From positions 1 through 64,000 of the forward strand of contig OMZI01000018.1 of the NCBI GenBank assembly GCA_900315485.1: 64,000 nt of DNA, given 5' to 3'. The position numbers and the translations under genes were made by a program. This DNA comes from an uncultured Eubacteriales bacterium. GTDB taxonomy: Bacteria > Bacillota > Clostridia > Peptostreptococcales > Anaerovoracaceae. A model generated the notes under the pieces. It ran no database searches. It worked only from the letters and a program-made list of their open reading frames with translations, and was not told the DNA's origin. Within the stretch, counting starts at the first letter, position 1; each line of letters opens with the position of its first letter. Of the stretch, positions 8,251 to 16,410 are shown piece by piece.

Positions 8251-9289
8251 AACTACCAACGAGGATCTTCTTTTCAGAATGATCCATGATTACTTGCTTG
8301 TATATCTTCCCAAGCAGCGCTGTTCAAGCCCTCATACGATAGAATCCTGTAAAACTGCTCTTAACCAGATGATCGACTACATGGTAATGAACGCCAACAT
8401 GCCATTAAAAGTGATCTCATTTGACAACATCAACAGGGAAATGATGTTGTCATTTCTGGATAATCTTACCGAAAGCAGAAACGTTTCCGCATCCACAAGG
8501 AACCAGAGGCTGGCATGCATACGCGGATTTGTCAAGTATGCCGCGGCAAGAAACCCGGAACTGATAAGCATTTTGCTTGATCTTTCAACGATCCCATTGC
8601 AGCAAGATGAGACTAATACAGGAGTCGAGTATCTGTCAATGGAAGCAATGCAGACTCTTCTCGATCAGCCGGATTTATCTAAGGAAAAAGGAGTGCGGGA
8701 TCAGTTTTTCATGATCCTCATGTATGATACAGCTGCACGCTTGCAGGAAATGCTGGATATACGCATCTGCGATATCCACACGGGAAGCACGCCTACAGTG
8801 ACGGTTACCGGTAAGGGATCTAAGACCAGAACGATACCGTTAATGAAGAAAACTGTCGATCATTTTGAGCGGTATATGAAGATATTTCATCCGAGAGAAT
8901 GTCGGCATTCTACAAAACCTCTTTTCTATGTTACCCGAAAAGGCAATGCAGAAAAGATATCCGGCGATGCCGTGCGACGTTTTCTGGATAAGTATGCCAT
9001 GATGGCTCATGCAATAAACGATGAAGTGCCGGAACATATTCACCCGCATCTTTTTCGTCACAGCAGGGCAATGCACCTTTACCAAAATGGGATGGAGTTG
9101 GCGCTCATATCTCAATGGCTCGGGCATGCGAGCATTCAATCCACTTTGATATATGCTCATGCTGATACTGAACAGAAAAGACGGGCGATAGAAAAAGCTA
9201 ACGGAGACCTGTTGTTAAACAGTCTTAGCTTTGGAAAGGAAGCTGCTGATGAGACATATTCCATCAAGAAAATGTGTGGTCTGATCTGA
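8240..9289 (+). CDS. ritC: Tyrosine recombinase RitC
   Basis: A 349-residue tyrosine recombinase of the XerC/D-like type. The N-terminal SAM-like core-binding domain (about residues 1-110) is followed by a catalytic domain with DTAARLQEMLDIR (arginine I), a beta hairpin with GKGSKTRTIPL (the lysine), HLFRHSRAMHL (HxxR), WLGHASIQSTLIYAH (histidine and tyrosine). All catalytic residues are present. It starts inside the end of ritB and stops within a few bases of the right terminal repeat. Confidence 0.92.
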   Translation: MKTKTTNEDLLFRMIHDYLLVYLPKQRCSSPHTIESCKTALNQMIDYMVMNANMPLKVISFDNINREMMLSFLDNLTESRNVSASTRNQRLACIRGFVKYAAARNPELISILLDLSTIPLQQDETNTGVEYLSMEAMQTLLDQPDLSKEKGVRDQFFMILMYDTAARLQEMLDIRICDIHTGSTPTVTVTGKGSKTRTIPLMKKTVDHFERYMKIFHPRECRHSTKPLFYVTRKGNAEKISGDAVRRFLDKYAMMAHAINDEVPEHIHPHLFRHSRAMHLYQNGMELALISQWLGHASIQSTLIYAHADTEQKRRAIEKANGDLLLNSLSFGKEAADETYSIKKMCGLI

Positions 9290-9428
9290 TTTACCAAATA
9301 GTTATGTCTACTTTTTTCTGATCGCAATTACATTCCGGAATTAGTTATGCCGATGTTTTTGAACGAGACCCCGTTGTTTTCAAGGCCTCGATCATGACAT
9401 CGGCATTTCTTAAAAGTCGACATAACTA
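9290..9428. repeat. Right terminal inverted repeat of the RIT element
   Basis: The inverted copy of 5832-5970, running from TTTACCAAATAG to AGTCGACATAACTA. Differences are point changes, for example GTCTAC for GTCGAC at the inner end and a short changed block in the centre. Equal length on both sides supports the element boundaries. Confidence 0.92.
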
Positions 9429-9479
9429 ATTTAGTGCAGACGTGCTTAACGACGTACGCTTCCTTTTCCAGGCTTCAGC

Positions 9480-9932
9480 CTATCTCTCACAGCCCCGCTC
9501 TGCTTCTGTTTTTCTCGGATCAAATTTGACCACATTTAAGCCTCGTTCAGTTCGGAAAACCTTCTCCGGAAGCTCATATTTCTTCCTGAATTCTTCCTCA
9601 AGATCCGGCGGCATCGACATGAATCTTTCGCTTTCAACCGGTGCATAGCAAAGAAAAAACGGGCCTGCGATTATATCCATCACATGTCCGTCTTCATCAA
9701 CTATTACCCTGCTCGGCGGCATCTGCCTGATCTTTCCCTCCTCATTGCACACCAGGATCACGTTCTCATACCTCGGATCTGTCTCCGAATAGAACGGATC
9801 ATATGATTCGATAAGACCATCGACAAGTTCCTGCATCAACTCGAGATCATTCTCGATCTCAACAACTTCTGCGACCTCACCCGGCCTGCAAAAGATTACA
9901 CTGATTTGCTCTTTATTTTGTTTTGTTGTCAT
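9480..9932 (-). CDS. DUF3846 domain protein
   Basis: A 150-residue protein with the DUF3846 pattern common in Firmicute integrative elements: VAEVVEIENDLELMQELVDG, LVCNEEGKIRQMPPSRVIVD, and MDIIAGPFFLCYAP. The fold is small and alpha/beta; no biochemical role is established. The C-terminal tail (KKYELPEKVFRTERGLNVVK) is basic. It is downstream of the RIT element and upstream, on its own strand, of nothing obvious, so it is probably a leftover of the mobile element's backbone. The frame is intact from ATG to TGA. Confidence 0.8.
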   Translation of the reverse strand: MTTKQNKEQISVIFCRPGEVAEVVEIENDLELMQELVDGLIESYDPFYSETDPRYENVILVCNEEGKIRQMPPSRVIVDEDGHVMDIIAGPFFLCYAPVESERFMSMPPDLEEEFRKKYELPEKVFRTERGLNVVKFDPRKTEAERGCER

Positions 9933-9963
9933 AGAAATTTGTTCCCCTTTCGCAAATTTTCAA

Positions 9964-9997
9964 TAAAAAAGCAGCTCGATCAATATGATAAAGCTGC
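9964..9997 (-). terminator. Terminator after the LRR fragment
   Basis: GCAGCTTTATC pairs with GATCGAGCTGC and on the minus strand is followed by TTTTTTATTG. It lies between the leucine-rich-repeat fragment and the DUF3846 gene. Confidence 0.75.
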
Positions 9998-10018
9998 ATG
10001 TAATAGTGGCCCTTCAAG

Positions 10019-10388
10019 TCAAGCTCTGCCGGTGACTTCCAGCGGGATTCCCATCTGTGTGGCAAATTCCGCTGCGCATGTACCCTCTTCTGCCATGATC
10101 ACGATCTCCGGGCAGTCCAGAAAAGCTTCAGCGCAAATCTCTCTGACTGACCCCGAGATCCTCAGGACCTTGAGACTTTTGCATCCTCTGAAAGCCCATT
10201 CCCCGATACTTTCCACAGACTCCGGAATATTGACCTCTCTGAGCTTCACGCATCCAGAAAAAACTTCTTTCTTAAGACGTTTCAGGCCCTCATTCAGCCT
10301 GACCGACTCAAGATTAATGCAGCCGGAAAACGCCCCGACGCCGATCTCGCAGATATATTCCGGAACAGTTATATCCCGGAGCTCCTAA
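10019..10388 (-). pseudogene. Fragment of a BspA-type leucine-rich repeat protein
   Basis: Open frame of about 120 residues with consecutive BspA-type (LRR_5) repeats: IGVGAFSGCINLESVRL, VFSGCVKLREVNIPES, IGEWAFRGCKSLKVLRI and ICAEAFLDCPEI. It closes with AEEGTCAAEFATQMGIPLEV, the usual end cap of such arrays. A TAG stop precedes the first repeat, and there is no start codon or signal sequence before it. Intact members are several hundred residues long and secreted. This is therefore the 3' end of a larger surface-protein gene, cut near 10388. Confidence 0.75.
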
Positions 10389-10509
10389 TTATTTGAATAG
10401 CAGTAATTAGGTATGTAGTTCATATTAACGTGCTGTATGTGATCGTTCTCTTAGTTGGATATTGGTATTTTGTCTTATATGGAAGTATAGCACGTTTATC
10501 ACAGGAAAG

Positions 10510-11139
10510 CTATTTGGTGCCGTATAGCCTGTCACCGGCATCACCTAACCCAGGAAGAATGTAAAGGTTCTCATTCAGTCTTTCATCAATTGCTGCAACA
10601 TATATATCAACATCAGGGTGGGCATCGCGAAGAGCATTAATTCCTTCAGGGACTGCAACGATACACATAAACGAAATATTTTCTGCACCTTTCGCCTTTA
10701 TCATATCGATTGCAGCGATTGCGCTTCCTCCGGTCGCCAGCATCGGATCAACCACAAAGGTTTTTCTCTCTTTAATATCTGACGGTACTTTACAATAGTA
10801 TTCCACCGGGATACAAGTATCATGATCTCTGAACAGTCCTACATGGCCGACTTTCGCATTTGGTACAAGTGCCAGCATCCCGTCTACAAACCCCAATCCT
10901 GCTCTCATGATTGGAACGATAGCTATGTCCTCGCCCTTGAGTACCTGAACATCTGTTTCACACATAGGGGTCTCTATTCTGACAGTCTTGAGAGGAAGAT
11001 CTCTTGTTGCCTCAAAGCACATCAGCATTGAAACTTCCTTAACCAATTCTCTGAATTCTTTTGTGCTTGTGTTCTTATCGCGCATAAGTGATGTCTTGTG
11101 CAAAATAAGCGGATGATCAAATACGAATACTTTTCCCAT
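10510..11139 (-). CDS. upp: Uracil phosphoribosyltransferase
   Basis: A 209-residue enzyme that makes UMP from uracil and PRPP. Full-length family signatures are present: [20 protein letters not shown] at the start, the PRPP-binding loop [18 protein letters not shown], and the C-terminal uracil-binding stretch [15 protein letters not shown]. It is the last gene of a long minus-strand cluster, 16 bases after the unknown membrane protein and with the same spacing as other genes of the run. This may be a simple salvage gene for nucleobases taken up by the NCS2 permease, or part of the cluster's pathway. Confidence 0.95.
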   Translation of the reverse strand: MGKVFVFDHPLILHKTSLMRDKNTSTKEFRELVKEVSMLMCFEATRDLPLKTVRIETPMCETDVQVLKGEDIAIVPIMRAGLGFVDGMLALVPNAKVGHVGLFRDHDTCIPVEYYCKVPSDIKERKTFVVDPMLATGGSAIAAIDMIKAKGAENISFMCIVAVPEGINALRDAHPDVDIYVAAIDERLNENLYILPGLGDAGDRLYGTK

Positions 11140-11155
11140 GTCTTCTCCTTTTCTG

Positions 11156-12352
11156 TCATATCATTAGCAAAAATCTTAAAATTACTACAACCAGCCAGGT
11201 TGTTGCAGCCATAGAAAATGTAAAACCTATCATATTGTGCCAGAGAGCAGGTTTTCTTTCATTAAAAGCATCCGCAACTGCAGGTGCTATCAGTGCACCG
11301 GTCACAGATGCGAAAATGATGACAAAGAGCGAATCACCATACTGCATAATGCAAGCAGGTGCAACTGAAACAAGCGGGACAAAGGTAGGAACAAAATCTC
11401 TCTCCATCCATTCGTTCCAGTAAAACCACATTGCAAATCCAGTTGTTAGGATCTCGCAAAAGATCAAAGCCGGGAACATTTTATTTCCATAAAATGGCTG
11501 ATCCGGATTGAGAAACCAGGTGAGCATTGAACCAATTATCAAAAAAACACTAGCCCATTCATTGGCAGCAAATACAGGTTCTGAAAAGTCACACAGTATT
11601 CTTCTGAAAAAGAATTTATTAGGACAGGAATATTTATAACTATCATCAACATTTATATTTGAGTCATTGGTTTCCTGTAAGGTTTTTCTTAATTTCTCTG
11701 ATTTCATGTAAGGAAGATGTTCACACACTTCGAAAGAAATGATTCCGCCTATCCACATTCCGCAAACAGTAGCGATTCCTCCCGGAAGTTCATTAGGCAG
11801 GCAAACAACATTCCTCATCCATATCGCAACAGGAACCGTAGTCAGTGCTCCCAGAACAGCTCCTGTTACTACTGATGATGCGCTATATCCATATGAAAGA
11901 ATAATAGCGCCAGCTACTGAAACATAGCATACATAAGTTGACACATACTGATCATTGTCAACATGCAGACCCCCGAATAGTATGCCTGCAATAATAAGCG
12001 ATAAGGTAGATGCCCAAAAGACCCCAGTCCATAGTTTGCCTTTTCCGTAACCAATAGGAGTTAAGCATAAAGGTGAACGCCTCTTGTACAGCCAATAGGC
12101 AAACCAGGAACCGGTAGTCATCCCGAGACCACCCAGGATCGTTTTATGGAAATGAGGTTCAGACGGATCTCCTAGCAGCCACATAATGCGCCATAAAATA
12201 TTACCGCCCCTGTTCCCATCCCATGCCGCATAATCAAAAATGATATGCGGCAAACGTGGTTGTATGCGCAGCATGGCATAGTAAAGCAGTCCGCCTGCTA
12301 CGCAGTACAACAATAATAGCAATGTAGGTCTTTTAACACTTTTTGTCTGCAT
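11156..12352 (-). CDS. Polytopic membrane protein of unknown function
   Basis: A 398-residue protein with about ten predicted membrane helices; one begins near residue 10 ([17 protein letters not shown]) and the last ends at the C-terminus ([13 protein letters not shown]). A cytoplasmic or external loop of about 45 charged residues ([20 protein letters not shown] region) splits it into two halves. Conserved-looking polar spots are [20 protein letters not shown] in the first loop and NPDQPFYGN later. I do not recognise the family. It lies 42 bases downstream of oadB and 16 before upp, so co-transcription is likely. A substrate or product carrier, for example for urea or ammonia, is possible but unsupported. 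Confidence 0.7.
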   Translation of the reverse strand: MQTKSVKRPTLLLLLYCVAGGLLYYAMLRIQPRLPHIIFDYAAWDGNRGGNILWRIMWLLGDPSEPHFHKTILGGLGMTTGSWFAYWLYKRRSPLCLTPIGYGKGKLWTGVFWASTLSLIIAGILFGGLHVDNDQYVSTYVCYVSVAGAIILSYGYSASSVVTGAVLGALTTVPVAIWMRNVVCLPNELPGGIATVCGMWIGGIISFEVCEHLPYMKSEKLRKTLQETNDSNINVDDSYKYSCPNKFFFRRILCDFSEPVFAANEWASVFLIIGSMLTWFLNPDQPFYGNKMFPALIFCEILTTGFAMWFYWNEWMERDFVPTFVPLVSVAPACIMQYGDSLFVIIFASVTGALIAPAVADAFNERKPALWHNMIGFTFSMAATTWLVVVILRFLLMI

Positions 12353-12393
12353 TCATTATTTCCTCGATTGTCAAATCAAACGGTTTCGAGTTA

Positions 12394-13599
12394 TTAGCCG
12401 AAGACTTTGAGCAGGAATCCAGCAGCTATTGCTGATCCGATTACGCCTGCTACATTCGGACCCATTGCATGCATAAGCAGATAATTCGACGGATTCGTCT
12501 TGAGTCCTTCCTTTTGCGAAACACGTGCAGCCATCGGAACAGCAGATACTCCGGCAGATCCGATGAGTGGATTGATTTTGCCTCCGGAGATTTTGTACAT
12601 CAACTTTCCTACAAGCAGCCCTCCGATAGTCGAGAACGAAAATGCTATAAGCCCCAGGAACACTATCTTTAATGTATCGAATACAAGGAATCTTGAGCCA
12701 ACAGTCGTTGCCCCGACAGATATACCGAGAAAGATAGTTACTATATTCATAAGGGCATTTTGAGCAGTATCCGACAGACGATCAGTTACGCCTGTTTCTC
12801 TGAGGAGGTTTCCAAACATCAGGCATCCAATCAGCGGTGCCGTCGATGGAATGAGCAATATGACGAAAGTTGCAACAACTATAGGAAAAACTATTTTTTC
12901 TCTCTGCGATACTTTACGAAGCTGTACCATCTTAACTGAACGTTCTTTTTCTGTGGTAAGAGCATGCATGATCGGAGGCTGGATCATCGGTATCAATGCC
13001 ATATATGAGTACGCAGCTATTGCAATTGCTCCCAAGAGCTCAGGAGCAAGTCTTGTTGCAAGGAAAATCGCAGTAGGACCATCCGCTCCTCCAATTATGC
13101 CGATTGAAGCTGCCTGATTTCCAGTAAACCCAAGTAATATGGCACCAAAGAACGCAAAGAATACACCGAACTGTGCAGCCGCGCCAAGAATCAGACTCTT
13201 AGGGTTCGAGATAAGCGGTCCAAAATCAGTCATTGCGCCTATCCCGATAAATATCAGCGAAGGGTAGACCCCTGCTTTTACACCTATATACAAAATGTCA
13301 AGTAATCCCCCATGTGCCATTACATGACCATAACTATGGTAGAACTCGCTGCTTTCATTGAGAAAAGCATCCCACAACTCCGGCGTATACAATCCATTTC
13401 CCGGAATATTGGTCAATAGACAGCCAAACGCAATTCCAACCAGTAGAAGCGGCTCAAATTTTCTGTTAATTCCCAGATACAGCAATACAAATGCTACCAA
13501 AATCATCAAGAGGGATTTCCATCCGGATCCGGCAAATAACGCTGCAAATCCGGAGTCTTTTAACAATTCGCTCATGATTGATAAGAAATCAAAATCCAT
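12394..13599 (-). CDS. Na+-translocating decarboxylase beta subunit (OadB/MmdB/GcdB family)
   Basis: A 401-residue integral membrane protein that decarboxylates carboxybiotin and exports Na+. Recognised segments: the conserved [20 protein letters not shown] with the Na+-site aspartate, [40 protein letters not shown], and [20 protein letters not shown]. Length and topology are normal for the family. It is the last subunit gene of a set ordered carboxyltransferase, OadG, biotin carrier, beta, which is the order of methylmalonyl-CoA decarboxylase operons. Here, though, the carboxyltransferase is of the urea carboxylase kind, so the usual names oadB or mmdB would mislead. Confidence 0.93.
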   Translation of the reverse strand: MDFDFLSIMSELLKDSGFAALFAGSGWKSLLMILVAFVLLYLGINRKFEPLLLVGIAFGCLLTNIPGNGLYTPELWDAFLNESSEFYHSYGHVMAHGGLLDILYIGVKAGVYPSLIFIGIGAMTDFGPLISNPKSLILGAAAQFGVFFAFFGAILLGFTGNQAASIGIIGGADGPTAIFLATRLAPELLGAIAIAAYSYMALIPMIQPPIMHALTTEKERSVKMVQLRKVSQREKIVFPIVVATFVILLIPSTAPLIGCLMFGNLLRETGVTDRLSDTAQNALMNIVTIFLGISVGATTVGSRFLVFDTLKIVFLGLIAFSFSTIGGLLVGKLMYKISGGKINPLIGSAGVSAVPMAARVSQKEGLKTNPSNYLLMHAMGPNVAGVIGSAIAAGFLLKVFG

Positions 13600-13633
13600 T
13601 TTTTTGCCTCTCTTTGTTTTAATCGATTAATTG

Positions 13634-14026
13634 CTAACCAATTATCGCAATAACCTGATCAGTTTCCATCAAATCGCCTTTTTTGACTTCTATTGACTTG
13701 ATCACACCATCCGATACTGCGTATACAGGCACTTCCATTTTCATTGCGTCCATGACTACAACGACATCACCTTCCTGAACAGAATCCCCCGGCTTAACGA
13801 CAATATCAAAGATACGTCCTGCGAGCGGAGCTAGAACTTCGCTTTCGGAACTGCTGCTCACAGCAGGAGATGAAGCCGGTACTACCTCAGCAGGTGCTTT
13901 CGTCTGTACAACCGGTTCGGCAGCTGTTACATTCGAAACCGATGTGACAACAGGTTCAGAGCCTCCAATCTCCTCGGCATCGAATTCATATACTTTCCCA
14001 TTCCAAATTAATCTAAAATGTCTCAT
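13634..14026 (-). CDS. Biotin carboxyl carrier subunit
   Basis: A 130-residue protein with three parts: a short N-terminal beta segment (MRHFRLIWNGKVYEFDAEE), a flexible Ala/Pro/Ser/Val-rich linker of about 45 residues, and a biotinyl domain with the motif VVVMDAMKMEVPV. The lysine of AMKM, about residue 96, would be biotinylated. This build matches the gamma subunits of Na+ pump decarboxylases. The start is placed at the ATG that follows AAAGGAAACGAC; an upstream ATG overlapping the oadG stop has no ribosome site. It would carry the carboxyl group between AHS1/AHS2 and the beta subunit. Confidence 0.93.
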   Translation of the reverse strand: MRHFRLIWNGKVYEFDAEEIGGSEPVVTSVSNVTAAEPVVQTKAPAEVVPASSPAVSSSSESEVLAPLAGRIFDIVVKPGDSVQEGDVVVVMDAMKMEVPVYAVSDGVIKSIEVKKGDLMETDQVIAIIG

Positions 14027-14037
14027 GTCGTTTCCTT

Positions 14038-14322
14038 TCATTCAAATGCATCTTGATTTAAAAGAACAGTTGCTGCCATCATCGCAACAATTGCAGCCTC
14101 TTCATCATCTCCTGTGTCCGTTGCTTTATCTAAGGCTGCATTTTCTTTTATCGCAACGCTCTCCTGACGACCTTTAGCTAAAAACACCTTGCCCAGCGTA
14201 TATACGACAAGCATCAGCAAAGTGAGCCCAATATATACGACCAGGTAGCCCAGCAATGCAATGAGTATCCCCTCGAGTGCGCTTACCAGTTCTCCGGACA
14301 CAGTATTAATCAGTACATTCAT
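14038..14322 (-). CDS. OadG-type small membrane subunit
   Basis: A 94-residue protein with one membrane helix (about residues 17-50, LEGILIALLGYLVVYIGLTL and on) and a charged soluble tail (DTGDDEEAAIVAMMAATVLL). This is the plan of OadG and MmdD subunits, which tether the soluble carboxyltransferase to the beta subunit. The sequence AAIVAMMAATVLL resembles the AAIAAAIAAY-type tail of the family. It is between AHS2 and the carrier gene. Sequence similarity in such short subunits is weak, so the assignment relies partly on position. Confidence 0.85.
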   Translation of the reverse strand: MNVLINTVSGELVSALEGILIALLGYLVVYIGLTLLMLVVYTLGKVFLAKGRQESVAIKENAALDKATDTGDDEEAAIVAMMAATVLLNQDAFE

Positions 14323-14353
14323 ATTTCCTCCTCACTTTTATTAAGAACGATAA

Positions 14354-15313
14354 TCAAAGCATACTGATCAAAGTTTCCATATCCTTCTGCTTCTGTAGTG
14401 CTTCACCATGTGTCATCTTGATGAATCTGATGGAGTCTCCCGGTTTAATCTGACCAGCCTTCCAGAGTTCTGCTGTAGGCAAAGTAGCATATGAAATAAA
14501 GCCACCAAGGCTTGGGCCGTCTGCAGTAATAATAATTGGAGTATTACCGGAAAAATTGATAGTCCCTATCGCATAAGTGTAATCATGCATATTCGAAGGA
14601 TGCTTTCCTCCTTCCCCTCCGTCTTTTCTTGAAAACTCCGGAATCGGTCCATCAAGACGTATTCCAAGACGGTTTGCGTTGTAGCTGACTTTATAATCAG
14701 TCGAGTAGAATGTCTTAGTGAACGCCTCAGTGAAGAAATCCGGGCTCTCATGCGGCCCTGGAATCACGCCGATTTCCCAATGTGACGGATAGTCAGGCTT
14801 AAATGTTATTCCGAGGTTTGTTCTGGCCTTTATTGGGTTAGTCTGCTTCTTAACTTTGACCATATCCCCCTTGAGAAGTTTCCTTCCCTCGAATCCTCCA
14901 AAGTGTCCATGAGGAAAGGTCGAGTAGCTCCCAAGGTATTCCGGAACATCGATACCTCCGGCAAATGCGATATATGCTCTGAAGCCTCCGCCGGAAATAG
15001 ATCCCATCTTGAGAACAGATCCCGCTTTGACATCGACAGGTGTATACCAATCGATTTCTGCATCATCAAGTTTTGCCTTAAATTTGGCTCCGGTGATTGC
15101 GATCCTTGCATCATCATGAAATTTGATAGTTGGTCCAAGCCCTGCGATCTCAAGTCCCGGAGCTCCTTCCGCATTTTCTACAAGTCGATTTGCAATTCTG
15201 AAGGCAACAGGATCCATAGGGCCTGAAGGAGGAATTCCCACGCTCCAGTATCCAAGTCTTCCGGGATAGTCCTGTACGGTTACTTCTAACCCTGGATTGA
15301 TAATCTCAAACAT
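14354..15313 (-). CDS. Urea-carboxylase-type carboxyltransferase subunit, AHS2 domain
   Basis: A 319-residue protein matching the AHS2 (KipA/PxpC-like) domain, one half of the carboxyltransferase of urea carboxylase. The N-terminus, VTVQDYPGRLGYWSVGIPPS followed by GPMD, is close to the urea carboxylase version. AIGTINFSGNTPIIITADGPS and GGFISYATLPTAELWKAGQI follow as in the family. It is 14 bases after AHS1. In urea carboxylase the two domains are fused to a biotin carboxylase; here each is a separate gene, followed by Na+ pump subunits. PxpC of 5-oxoprolinase is the main alternative; no pxpA is present. The substrate is inferred, not shown. Confidence 0.85.
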   Translation of the reverse strand: MFEIINPGLEVTVQDYPGRLGYWSVGIPPSGPMDPVAFRIANRLVENAEGAPGLEIAGLGPTIKFHDDARIAITGAKFKAKLDDAEIDWYTPVDVKAGSVLKMGSISGGGFRAYIAFAGGIDVPEYLGSYSTFPHGHFGGFEGRKLLKGDMVKVKKQTNPIKARTNLGITFKPDYPSHWEIGVIPGPHESPDFFTEAFTKTFYSTDYKVSYNANRLGIRLDGPIPEFSRKDGGEGGKHPSNMHDYTYAIGTINFSGNTPIIITADGPSLGGFISYATLPTAELWKAGQIKPGDSIRFIKMTHGEALQKQKDMETLISML

Positions 15314-15326
15314 TTCATAACCTCCA

Positions 15327-16301
15327 TTAATATCCTTTTGTTGCTATCTCAAGGCATTCAGTCTGCTGCTTAACAAACCTGTCGGTTTCTTCCTTTATTT
15401 CCTTCAGATGCTCATTATATTGTGCTATATCAAAGATCCCTTCTTCGATGCGGAATTTATACTGATTGCTGTGTACTCCCTTTGCCAGTCTATCCAGTTC
15501 CTCTTCAGTAACCGGTTCAAAATTAACTCTGTCAAAAGGTCTGAGCAACCATGGAGCTTCTTTGAACGCGTCATTTGTCTGCCACGTATTCCAGAATGGT
15601 ACCGTCCGTCCGATCAGCTGATATCCCCCCGGCGATTCCATCGGATAAATGCATATGAACGCCCCGCCAATACCTACAGCACCTTCTGGTGTAAGTGTTC
15701 TTGCAGGGTTGTATTTCGGTGCATTCATTCTGTAACGCGGATCCAGCGGAACAGCGCAAGGAGCTCCGAGATAAACATCGCCCAACCCGAGAACCATGTA
15801 CTCCGTCTTGAGGAAGTACTCCTGGACTTCCTCAATTCCTGAAAGGCCATTGCAACGCGCAACAAATTCCATATTGTCAGGCAGATATGGCGCCTCAGGT
15901 CTTACTGTTTCCATATAGCGTCTGATATAGCTGAGACATTTCTGATCATGGAAAGCTATCGGCATATATACCCGCCTTGAAGGAATAGGCTTCAGTTCAT
16001 TGTTTCTTGATTCACGCTCAGCAATGATTACTATCTCTATCAATTTTTCCAAAGATAGTTTCAGAGCGTCAAAGGTAATCAGAAATGAACGTACACCAGG
16101 CGACACATCTATCAGTCCATCAAGATTCATTTCTCTAAGAGTCTTTTCGATCCAGTAGATACGCGCTCTGTAATTCAGGTCCAGGGTTATTTCTCCCAGT
16201 TCGACTAATACATTATCTGTACCGCAAGCCCTGATTACTATCCTGCGATCGGGATCATCTTCATTAATAATTCTTACAATTGCTTCAGATCTGGTAATCA
16301 T
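15327..16301 (-). CDS. Urea-carboxylase-type carboxyltransferase subunit, AHS1 domain
   Basis: A 324-residue protein with the AHS1 (KipI/PxpB-like) domain. Family landmarks are IDVSPGVRSFLITFD, EYMVLGLGDVYLGAPCAVPL, and NPARTLTPEGAVGIGGAFIC with YPMESPGGYQLIGRT. PxpB proteins end soon after that point. This one has about 80 more residues, with FEPVTEEELDRL, KFRIEEGIFDIAQYNEHL and a charged end, which resembles the region after AHS1 in urea carboxylase. It therefore looks like the urea carboxylase branch. A strong ribosome site (AAGGAGGAG) precedes it, and a terminator-like hairpin separates it from the upstream hydrolase gene. Confidence 0.85.
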   Translation of the reverse strand: MITRSEAIVRIINEDDPDRRIVIRACGTDNVLVELGEITLDLNYRARIYWIEKTLREMNLDGLIDVSPGVRSFLITFDALKLSLEKLIEIVIIAERESRNNELKPIPSRRVYMPIAFHDQKCLSYIRRYMETVRPEAPYLPDNMEFVARCNGLSGIEEVQEYFLKTEYMVLGLGDVYLGAPCAVPLDPRYRMNAPKYNPARTLTPEGAVGIGGAFICIYPMESPGGYQLIGRTVPFWNTWQTNDAFKEAPWLLRPFDRVNFEPVTEEELDRLAKGVHSNQYKFRIEEGIFDIAQYNEHLKEIKEETDRFVKQQTECLEIATKGY

Positions 16302-16356
16302 GTAAGCGTCTCCTCCTTACTGTTCGACATAACCCTCTCTGTAATCGAGTTTGCCT

Positions 16357-16395
16357 AAAAAAAGGGAGGATGCATCCTTTTCCGGTGCATCCTCC
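16357..16395 (-). terminator. Intra-cluster terminator between hydrolase and AHS1 genes
   Basis: A perfect 10-bp stem (GGAGGATGCA/TGCATCCTCC) with an 11-base loop, followed on the minus strand by CTTTTTTT. It lies between the hydrolase stop and the AHS1 start. It may separate two transcripts or lower expression of the pump genes relative to permease and hydrolase. Confidence 0.85.
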
Positions 16396-16410
16396 TATGC
16401 GCTGTCAGAA

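Larger units (their letters stand above)
5832..9428 (+). mobile_element. RIT element (recombinase in trio)
   Basis: Three different tyrosine recombinase genes run on the plus strand with overlapping ends (7282-7289 and 8240-8250), and the set is enclosed by near-identical 139-bp inverted repeats. This is the architecture described for RIT elements: ritA, ritB and ritC in fixed order with terminal inverted repeats. The element is about 3.6 kb and carries no cargo. All three recombinases and both ends look intact. It sits between the oriT/mobC region and a DUF3846 gene. A target duplication could not be identified by eye. Confidence 0.9.

Noticed and set aside
14354-16301. 5-oxoprolinase subunits PxpB/PxpC as name for AHS1/AHS2
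   Set aside because: No PxpA (LamB/YcsF family) gene is adjacent, AHS1 carries the extra urea-carboxylase-like end, and the genes are followed by Na+ pump subunits.
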